From positions 1-49,949 of the forward strand of contig JAKALP010000037.1 of NCBI GenBank assembly GCA_021824175.1: DNA of 49,949 bases. The letters run 5' to 3'. The number at the start of each line of letters is the position of its first letter. The first letter of the stretch is position 1. Shown one piece after another: positions 43,942 through 49,949 of this stretch. The position numbers and the translations under genes are program-made. The notes under the pieces are model-generated. The model ran no database searches. It was not told the DNA's origin and saw nothing but the letters and a program-made list of their open reading frames with translations. Origin of the DNA: Deltaproteobacteria bacterium. GTDB taxonomy: Bacteria; Desulfobacterota; Desulfobacteria; Desulfobacterales; Desulfosarcinaceae.

Positions 43942-45696
43942 TTATATAATCAAACTCGACATCTCTTTCATTACTTCTAGTATTTCCTGGGCGCGCGGTT
44001 CACGCAGAAGCTGACCCATGATGACCAGGGCATTATACTCCTCGGTGGACATTTGAATCCGCAAGTCACTGTCGCCGGCATCGAGGATCAGACTTTTGGG
44101 CGCATTGAGGAATTTATTGGACCAGGGCTGCCATTGCGGCAACTTCTCCGCATAGACATTGGGGTCTCCTTTGCGGGCAAGCCCATCCAGATACGTCATG
44201 ATGGCTTGGGAGAGGGCGGTCCTGCCGGGAAGATTCTGGTCCGTATACCCCACTTTGCCCAGCATGCCGGTCACATTGTCGGTGTTGCCGAAGAAGAATT
44301 CTATTTCCATGCCGTGACATGAGCCCAGGGCGTAATTATAAGGATAGGGAAGCACGCTGCCGGCGCCGCCGGCCCCCCAATTGAAGTTATACTCATAGAT
44401 ATTGTCCTGGTAGGCCCGCATGGATCTTACGGTGCTGTCAATGCCGGCTTTCCAAAGATCGGTCATGTATTTGGAGACAAGGTTGTAGAGTTCGATCAAG
44501 TCCGCGTCGGCCGTGCCCAGCGCAATGGGCATGAATTGCGGCGTCATGAATAGGAAGAGTTTAACTTCATCCTCGTTGGTGCCGATGATCAGGGGCACCT
44601 TGTTCGGGTAGGTCCCGTCGCGGAGCGCGGCGGTTCCTGACTTGGGGATGACCACGCCATCGGGAAAAATATTGGGCATGATGTACATGGCCCCTGAAGC
44701 GGGAGTATTCAGCGCGATCAGATCCTGGGCGGATTGGGCCAGAAGATATTTTTTGATGTCACTCCTGGACATCTTGTCGAGATAGGCCTGGGCCGAAGCT
44801 TCGTCCGTTGCCAGTCCGTCTCGGATCAGGCTTTTGATGATGATCCCGTTGGCGTAGGTTTCGCCGGATTTCACGGAAGAAGTGATCGCCATGCCGCTTT
44901 CTATCACGGCGTGATGAAAAAGCCCCTTGGCCAGGTCGGACATGATCAGGGAAAAAGTATTGAGACCGCCAGCGGATTCGCCCGCCACGGTAACGCCGCC
45001 GGGATTACCACCAAAGGCCGCAATGTTCTTCTTCACCCACTCCAGGGCCTTGATGATATCCAGGGTCCCAAAGTTTCCTGAATTGTCATAGGCGTTGAAT
45101 CCCTTGAGGGCCGGATGGGTAAACCAGCCTAGGGGCCCGAGACGGTAATTGATGGAGACCACCACGAAGTTGTCCGTCGTGGAGAGATTGGCCCCGGACA
45201 GATCCTGGTGCAGGGGCAGCTGGATGCTGTTGCCGCCGCCGTGGATCCAGAAATATACCGGCAGATTGCTCTCTTTGGTGTTGGGCCGCCAGACATTCAG
45301 ATACAGGCAGTCTTCGCTGCCGCCAATGCCGATGGTTTTGCTGATATCCTCAGGGTCGGTGAGATACTGCGGGCAGATGTCGCCGAATTCGTCCGCCGGC
45401 TTGATACCCTTCCAGGAATCCGGCTCCTGGGGCGCTTTCCAGCGCAGATTGCCCACCGGCCGCTTGGCGAAAGGCAGGCCCTTCCACACAATGGTTTGAT
45501 CCGCGTAATTTCCTTTGACCAGACCGGATGCGGTTTTTACTACCAGGGGATCGCCACTGGTGCCAGCGAAACCGCTCGGCTGGTCACCAGTTCCATTGCC
45601 GGCCGCCGCGGCCGCGGAGATAAATTTGCTGCCCGCCGCAAGGAACAATAGACAAATCATAAAAGGTAGAAAATAGTTTGGGATGAATTTCTTCAT
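43942..45696 (-). CDS. secreted type-B carboxylesterase
   Basis: The start at 45696 (GGAGGGCAGGCT before it) gives a Sec signal peptide (ICLLFLAAGSKFISAAAA); a longer frame adds 16 residues without a ribosome-binding site. The ~584-residue enzyme shows the family signatures GLPFAKRPVGNLRWKAPQEP, EDCLYLNVWRP, the oxyanion GGGNS, and nucleophile TVAGESAGGLN. A later acidic residue (GTNEDEVKLF) and His in GSCHGMEIEFFFGN complete the triad. It hydrolyses carboxylic esters in the periplasm or outside the cell. Together with the esterase at 4726 and hydrolases at 1497, 3651 and 20925 it makes the window rich in exported hydrolases. Confidence 0.94.
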   Translation of the reverse strand: MKKFIPNYFLPFMICLLFLAAGSKFISAAAAAGNGTGDQPSGFAGTSGDPLVVKTASGLVKGNYADQTIVWKGLPFAKRPVGNLRWKAPQEPDSWKGIKPADEFGDICPQYLTDPEDISKTIGIGGSEDCLYLNVWRPNTKESNLPVYFWIHGGGNSIQLPLHQDLSGANLSTTDNFVVVSINYRLGPLGWFTHPALKGFNAYDNSGNFGTLDIIKALEWVKKNIAAFGGNPGGVTVAGESAGGLNTFSLIMSDLAKGLFHHAVIESGMAITSSVKSGETYANGIIIKSLIRDGLATDEASAQAYLDKMSRSDIKKYLLAQSAQDLIALNTPASGAMYIMPNIFPDGVVIPKSGTAALRDGTYPNKVPLIIGTNEDEVKLFLFMTPQFMPIALGTADADLIELYNLVSKYMTDLWKAGIDSTVRSMRAYQDNIYEYNFNWGAGGAGSVLPYPYNYALGSCHGMEIEFFFGNTDNVTGMLGKVGYTDQNLPGRTALSQAIMTYLDGLARKGDPNVYAEKLPQWQPWSNKFLNAPKSLILDAGDSDLRIQMSTEEYNALVIMGQLLREPRAQEILEVMKEMSSLII

Positions 45697-46175
45697 AGCC
45701 TGCCCTCCTCCGTATTGTGTTTGAAATTTAGGAAAATATCGCACGCAAGCGATCTCAAAAAGTATTTTGGTTTAAAATCGAGATGGAGGCAGATTGATAT
45801 CAGACTTTTCCGGTCTGATTTCAACCCTGTCTGACCTTTATGAGCAACGGTGGAATATGAGCAACAATGGAAATTTTGATTACATTTAACTTGAGTGTAA
45901 ACTATCCTTGGCGCCCTTCCCGAGCAATCAGGAAAAGCCTAATTGTAATGCGGTAAAAGCCTATTTTAACAGGCCGGCTTAAAAAAGTAATTTAGCCCGA
46001 TATTTTTGCGAACCTGAAGATCCTTTCTTTGAGATGACATATATTTCGCCGCCAATCCCGCCTCAGTTCGGCGGGAGACAAAAAGATTATTTTGAGATAG
46101 GTTGTGTAATATTGATGCTCAGTTTATGCCTCTGGCGCACTAATTTTTCCAAGACCCCAACGCGGGAGAAGCCAC
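45697..46175. other. intergenic region with hairpins and a half-copy of the nested element
   Basis: Besides the repeat at 45752-45800, CAGAC-TTTTCCG-GTCTG forms a small hairpin near 45800-45816. The rest is AT-rich. A weak CTGGCGC-type -24-like sequence near 46134 lacks a proper -12 box. No gene is supported. Confidence 0.45.
45752..45800. repeat. left-half copy of the nested palindromic element (element C)
   Basis: CTCAAAAAGTATTTTGG then TTTAAAATCGAGATGGAGGC aligns with the left half of the copy at 49851. The core and right half are absent. Confidence 0.65.
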
Positions 46176-47003
46176 ATGCAAGATCAAACCGCAAGCCGCA
46201 CGGCCATTGGGGCCGCTTATATCCGGGCGGTCCATCAAATTCTGGATGCCAAGCCCGGCATTTTGGACGACCCCGTGGCCGCCAGGCTGCTGGGACCCAA
46301 CACCGAAAAGCAGATCCGCGCCGATGCGGCCCGACATATGACCGCGGAGGCCAAAGCACTTCGGTCCCATGTGGTGCTGCGTTCCCGGTTCGCCGAAGAG
46401 CGGCTGAAGTTATCCCTGGAACGAGGGGTAAAGCACTACATCCTTGTTGGCGCCGGATTGGACACCTTTGCGCTACGGCAACCGGACTGGGCCGCTGGCC
46501 TGACCATCGTGGAAGTGGATCATCCCAACACCCAGCGATTAAAGCTGGACAAAATAGGGGCGGCCGGCCTGCGCGTGCCGGACAATGTCTTCTTCGCGGC
46601 GCTGGACTTTGAAAGCCAATCATTGGAACAAGGATTGTCGCGCCATGGAATTGAAGCCAAAGACCCTGTCTTCTTTTCCTGGCTCGGCGTCACCATGTAT
46701 CTGGCCGAGCCCGCCATTGATGCCACGCTTAACTGCATGGCCCGCGGCCCGCGCGGCAGTGAAGCGGTCATTACTTTTCGTCAACCCGTACCATGGCGAA
46801 GCCGGCTGGCCGAGCGGGTGGATGAGCTGGGCGAGCCCTTCGTAAGCCTGTTCACGCCGGAGCAATTCAACGATAAGCTGCTTCAGGCCGGGTTTGACAG
46901 GGTAGAATTTCTCACCCAGGATCTGGCGGCCCGCTATCTTCTCGCCAGGCCGGATTCACTACCACCCCCCAAGCTAGCGAGCATTGCTTCAGCGCTCCTT
47001 TAA
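46176..47003 (+). CDS. class I SAM-dependent methyltransferase (leucine-carboxyl/polyketide O-methyltransferase-like)
   Basis: 275 residues. The start region SRTAIGAAYIRAVHQILD and the SAM-binding motif YILVGAGLDTFALR, then VEVDHPNTQRLKLDKI and a late FFSWLGVTMYLAEPAI, fit the LCM/PPM-like family (PF04072; TIGR00027-type), common in bacteria with natural-product or stress-related roles. It is cytoplasmic. The ATG at 46176 lacks a strong Shine-Dalgarno sequence (GGGAGAAGCCAC lies upstream). No biosynthetic cluster surrounds it, so the substrate is open. Confidence 0.9.
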   Translation: MQDQTASRTAIGAAYIRAVHQILDAKPGILDDPVAARLLGPNTEKQIRADAARHMTAEAKALRSHVVLRSRFAEERLKLSLERGVKHYILVGAGLDTFALRQPDWAAGLTIVEVDHPNTQRLKLDKIGAAGLRVPDNVFFAALDFESQSLEQGLSRHGIEAKDPVFFSWLGVTMYLAEPAIDATLNCMARGPRGSEAVITFRQPVPWRSRLAERVDELGEPFVSLFTPEQFNDKLLQAGFDRVEFLTQDLAARYLLARPDSLPPPKLASIASALL

Positions 47004-47056
47004 TGCCCCGGCACTAAGTACACATAGTCGTAATTACGATGACGTATTGTGTCGCC

Positions 47057-47105
47057 ACAAGCACAAGGCACAAAGGCACAAAATGGCGAAGACGCAAAGG
47101 CACGG
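47057..47105. repeat. GCACAAGGCACAAAGGCAC repeat
   Basis: Tandem ten-base units AAGGCACAAA with GAAGACGCAAAGGCACGG. Fourth member of the family at 17851, 19558 and 31512. Confidence 0.65.
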
Positions 47106-47138
47106 AGAAGCAAAGTCAATGCAAATTCACTTTGAGAA

Positions 47139-47597
47139 CTACTGTTCCAACCGGTCGTCGCCGGACCGAATCAGCAACAGCGGCAATTCAGCGGCCTGCA
47201 ACACACCCGCGGCCACGCTGCCGTAGGAGACCCGCATCAGCCCGCTCCAGCCATGGGTTGCCATGGCAATGAGGTCCGCCGACACATCTCTAGCGATCTT
47301 TAAGATGGATTTCACCACGGCGTCGCGGGTAAGACGGATATCGGCCGAAATATCTTCCAGATTGAACCGGTTCTGAATGTCGGCAAGATAGACCAGATCT
47401 CGCTCTCTTTGTCTTTCCAGCTGGGCATGGTAGTGTTCGACATCGATCACTTCATCGCGATCCAGCAGCAGGGGTTCATCTTCGACCTTCAGCAGTACTA
47501 CCCTGGCCCGGCTCTGCTTGGCCATATGCTGCACGTGGGGCAGTATGGCTTCGGCGCGCCTGGACCCATCCAATGGGACGAGTATGGTTCGATACAT
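47139..47597 (-). CDS. universal stress protein (UspA family)
   Basis: 152 residues, start at 47597 with a perfect AAGGAGGTGCCCC leader. It begins MYRTILVPLDGSRRAEAILP, includes the ADLIAMATHGWSGLMRVSYG strand-loop and ends SVAAGVLQAAELPLLLIR. The G-x-x-G-x-x-x-x-x-x-x-x-x-G-[ST] nucleotide loop of ATP-binding Usp proteins is recognisable but altered (HGWSGLMRVSYGSVA). It acts in the cytoplasm as a dimer under stress or starvation. It is a stand-alone gene. Confidence 0.93.
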   Translation of the reverse strand: MYRTILVPLDGSRRAEAILPHVQHMAKQSRARVVLLKVEDEPLLLDRDEVIDVEHYHAQLERQRERDLVYLADIQNRFNLEDISADIRLTRDAVVKSILKIARDVSADLIAMATHGWSGLMRVSYGSVAAGVLQAAELPLLLIRSGDDRLEQ

Positions 47598-48031
47598 GGG
47601 GCACCTCCTTGTCCAATGTTGTGGTTATGGCCCTTCATGGGCCCACCCCATGAAAAGACTTCACTGGCGAGCACCATACCGAGATTTGCTTCTTCAACGA
47701 TTCAGCTGGCGAACCTTAGGATAGGATGGGCAATGATTAAGCGGATAGGCGGATTGATGAAATGCGGCGGGCAAGCTACGCTTTGCAAAAAGCAATCAAA
47801 TAGAGGATTGGGCCAATGGTCAGTCCTTGAGCCGAAGATTAATGATACCAAGGGCCCAAGGGAGGGTCAACAAATATATCCATGCCCGCATCTCCGCCGA
47901 AGTGGTCGGAACGTATTGATATTTTATAGATAAGTTGACCGCTCGGGGAACTTTTTAACGGCGGGTCATCCCCGCTGCTTGATATGCATTAGAACATAGA
48001 CCCGCCATGGAACAGACAAGGCGGTCGCGCG
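47598..48031. other. intergenic region, no supported gene
   Basis: 434 bases. TTCATGGG-CCCAC-CCCATGAA forms an 8-bp hairpin near 47634-47654. Plus-strand codons around 47850-47915 have a protein-like look (VNKYIHARISAEVVG) in a short frame and might be gene debris, but no family is recognised. Confidence 0.4.
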
Positions 48032-48541
48032 TTACCTTTGGGCCACCGCAAAGGCCAGTTTCAGCACCAGCCTGAGCAGTTTCGCAAAATATCGCAGCAA
48101 TATGAGGGTGCCGACACCCGCGAAAAGAAATCCCAAGAGCATTAATACAAGACCTGATTCCTTTAGTTTGAAGTCGTTTTCCGAACCGTGCAGGTACTGG
48201 TTGATGGTTGCGGCGGTTTTGGTGCAGGAAGCAAATTTGCCGGTTGAAAAAGGTATCCGGATCTGATCGGTCACCAGCATGACGTGATAGATGGGGTTGC
48301 CCTTGGAATCCTTGCCTTCGGAGACTTCGGCACCCTGGAAATCGCTTAAATTCAAGGTGGTGGTGATCTCGGTCCCGCGAATGATATTGTCTTCCTGAAG
48401 GATGCAGTGATTCTCGGCCCGGTTGCAGATCAAGTAAGTGTCCGATGACATGAAATAGACCACGGCCAGTCCTGCCGCGAGAAAAACAAGGGCGAGAATA
48501 AATTCCCCGACCGGTCCAAGCTTCTTTTTAACGGTGGCCAT
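48032..48541 (-). CDS. two-span membrane protein, unknown function
   Basis: 169 residues; the ATG at 48541 is preferred because AAAAGGAGTCGAAA precedes it, whereas the upstream in-frame start has none. One span lies at ~13-32 (GEFILALVFLAAGLAVVYFM) and another at ~130-150 (LVLMLLGFLFAGVGTLILL). Between them is a ~95-residue beta-like domain (LICNRAENHCILQEDNIIRG, TLNLSDFQGAEV), resembling the TM-PH-like-TM arrangement of small signalling or sorting membrane proteins. No motif pins down a role. Confidence 0.8.
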   Translation of the reverse strand: MATVKKKLGPVGEFILALVFLAAGLAVVYFMSSDTYLICNRAENHCILQEDNIIRGTEITTTLNLSDFQGAEVSEGKDSKGNPIYHVMLVTDQIRIPFSTGKFASCTKTAATINQYLHGSENDFKLKESGLVLMLLGFLFAGVGTLILLRYFAKLLRLVLKLAFAVAQR

Positions 48542-48714
48542 TTTCGACTCCTTTTGAAGTTCCGCCATTGATGGAAGCGCCTATAATTGACGATGATCCA
48601 GCTCATTGCCCAGTTGCACGCCAATCATGACAATATCACGGATTTTCAGCGCTTTAAAGATCGGACAGAGTGCCCTGAATAGATACCATGGGGCTGACGA
48701 TGACTGCCAGAGTT

Positions 48715-48762
48715 CTCAAAAAAGTACTTAGGTTCAATTTTGAGTCGGAGACAAATTAATTG
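48715..48762. repeat. left-half copy of the nested palindromic element (element D)
   Basis: CTCAAAAAAGTACTTAGG then TTCAATTTTGAGTCGGAGAC aligns with elements C and B. The core and right half are missing. Confidence 0.55.
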
Positions 48763-48790
48763 CGCTGTTGATGGCGCCTGGCCCCCAATT

Positions 48791-48808
48791 CTGGAAAACC
48801 TGTTGCCA
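48791..48808 (+). promoter_or_regulatory. weak sigma-54-like promoter candidate
   Basis: CTGGAAAACCTGTTGCC has GG-N10-GC spacing and a good -12 box but a poor -24 box. It lies ~90 bases upstream of the gene at 48895. Confidence 0.22.
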
Positions 48809-48894
48809 TCTTCCGACCTGGGCCTATATAACGTCCTCATGTCGATGCCTGAATCAATATTTTCATCACATTCATCATTGGGAGATGACAATTA

Positions 48895-49713
48895 ATGAAA
48901 ACACTCTTGAAATTGGGTTTGCTCTCCTGCCTGATCATCTTCAGTGCCTGGATCGCCATCGCGCTGGCCGAAAATTCTCTGGCTGATTTTGGTCTGAAAG
49001 TAAATGAACTCGAAACGCGCCTTGCGGATTCTCTGGCCAAAGGCTATGTTCCGGCCTATCCCGACAAGAAATTGTTCAAAGCCGCGTCGCCCTCGGCGCA
49101 GGCCGCCTTTGTGCGCAATGCCCTGGGCTGGTTTAAGAGCTATACCGAAACCGACGCATTCAAGGCCGACTATGCCAAGCAACGCGCGGCGGCCAAGCCG
49201 AAACCGCCTAAAGCCGCCACCGCGGATCAGAAGCAGGCCGATAATCTTACCCAACAGCGCCAGGATCTGGAGAAGATGAAGCAGGAGATCGCCCAGATGC
49301 CGCCCGATATGCAGAAGCAGATGCAAGGCGCGTTGAAAGAGATGGAGGCCAGTATCAACAAACAGGCCAAAGATCCGCAAATGGTCGCCATGATGAAGCA
49401 GAATTTCGAGCAGGCGGTCGCCGCCGAGAAGCAGACCTACCAGGAGCAGATGGCAGCCTGGGAAAAGAACTATCCCGAGAATCCCAAAACCCTGGTGGCC
49501 AACCGCCTGCGCCAATTCCTCGAAGTGAGCCAGAATATCCCCTTTAACGCCGAGCTGGTGTCCAACCCCAAAAGCAAAATCGTGAAGTTCGCTGATCCCC
49601 AATATGAATCCCAAACCCCGGAATGGAAACTGTGCTTCCGCGCTGGCCGCGAACCGGTGCAGGCCGCCCGGGCCTTTGTCAGCGAATGGCTGGGCCAGAT
49701 TGAAAAAAAGTAA
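48895..49713 (+). CDS. exported helical protein of unknown function
   Basis: 272 residues, ATG at 48895 with GGGAGATGACA before it. A Sec signal peptide is cleaved probably after AIALA (residue 25). The mature protein is rich in Ala, Lys and Gln and mostly helical; residues ~105-195 look like a coiled coil (QRQDLEKMKQEIAQMPPDMQ, KQMQGALKEMEASINKQAKD). The ends are more globular (PKTLVANRLRQFLEVSQNIP; WKLCFRAGREPVQAARAFV). Probably periplasmic. No family is recognised. Confidence 0.8.
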   Translation: MKTLLKLGLLSCLIIFSAWIAIALAENSLADFGLKVNELETRLADSLAKGYVPAYPDKKLFKAASPSAQAAFVRNALGWFKSYTETDAFKADYAKQRAAAKPKPPKAATADQKQADNLTQQRQDLEKMKQEIAQMPPDMQKQMQGALKEMEASINKQAKDPQMVAMMKQNFEQAVAAEKQTYQEQMAAWEKNYPENPKTLVANRLRQFLEVSQNIPFNAELVSNPKSKIVKFADPQYESQTPEWKLCFRAGREPVQAARAFVSEWLGQIEKK

Positions 49714-49850
49714 TAATTGCCCTCTGTGCTCTTGTGGTTATGAATAGACCGGCCAGCGATATGTTACTGAACTATGCCATAGAGCGCTTAGCCCCATCGG
49801 TAGCCGCGGGCCGTGCTCCTTTTCGTAAGTATGCTACAAGCCATCTCAAA

Positions 49851-49949
49851 ATAAGGGTTTTGGGCCAAAATCGCGACGGAGGCAAATTTTAAACCGCAGA
49901 CATACTGAAGTATTTCGAGGATTTAAAATTTGCCTCCAACAAAGAGTTT
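49851..49949. repeat. nested palindromic element, copy cut by the window end (element B)
   Basis: Perfect 16-base inner arms GGAGGCAAATTTTAAA (49878-49893) against 49922-49937. The 28-base core CCGCAGACATACTGAAGTAT then TTCGAGGA matches the core of element A, while the arms are unrelated to A's arms. AACAAAG follows the right arm in both copies. The right outer arm would lie beyond the window. Confidence 0.85.

Noticed and set aside
46034-46612. 192-codon plus-strand frame overlapping the methyltransferase
   Set aside because: The methyltransferase frame has clear family motifs over the same bases.

Overview
The window is a moderately GC-rich bacterial chromosome segment from an envelope-bearing, Gram-negative-type organism: it encodes lipoproteins, Sec and Tat signal peptides, sigma-54 control elements and a PilT-type ATPase. 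A Gly-rich tail ending in a Cys-Phe-Ile box, a MEDS-domain sensor beside a hybrid kinase, a MerR-TetR fusion regulator and many dispersed palindromic repeats suggest a Desulfobacterota (Desulfobacterales-like) genome. That placement is inference. No rRNA, tRNA, CRISPR array, integrase or transposase was seen.

Layout. 1-5800: the tail of an NtrC-type activator, a small lipoprotein, then three exported hydrolases: a caspase-fold-like protease, an epoxide-hydrolase-like lipoprotein and a PHB-depolymerase-family esterase. 6100-10700: a 920-residue hybrid histidine kinase, the collapsed remnant of a tandem paralogue, and a periplasmic ABC_sub_bind protein. 10760-14510: an operon of nitronate monooxygenase, epoxide-hydrolase-like enzyme and DUF1330 protein, divergent from a MerR-TetR fusion regulator. 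14550-17680: a MEDS sensor and its hybrid kinase. 17880-20460: gene debris, a coiled-coil protein and a QueG-like Fe-S protein. 20925-22832: a secreted M6 metalloprotease with a sigma-54-like promoter. 23685-28188: a Tat-exported binding protein plus a complete sugar-type ABC importer whose operon is interrupted by repeats. 28544-32319: an epimerase/reductase, an RluA-type pseudouridine synthase and an ABC-2-type exporter. 32525-37411: an accessory island with a DsrE protein, a headless C1 protease, a MazE-like antitoxin, an XRE regulator and a three-gene cassette of unknown function. 37450-43840: a lipoprotein, two HpnA-like epimerases, an orphan PilT-like ATPase, a DinB protein and fragments of DinB, amidohydrolase and TfoX genes. 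43942-49713: a type-B carboxylesterase, a methyltransferase, a universal stress protein and two envelope proteins.

Two themes stand out. The first is the number of decayed gene ends: at least seven fragments of recognisable families lie between intact genes. The second is the density of intergenic palindromes. At least eight repeat families are present. One family has a conserved core flanked by inverted arms whose sequences differ completely between copies yet stay perfectly complementary. The best candidates for undescribed biology are that element, the caspase-like/PHB-depolymerase-tail protein with its Cys-terminal neighbour, the MerR-TetR regulon and the 34772-37411 cassette.
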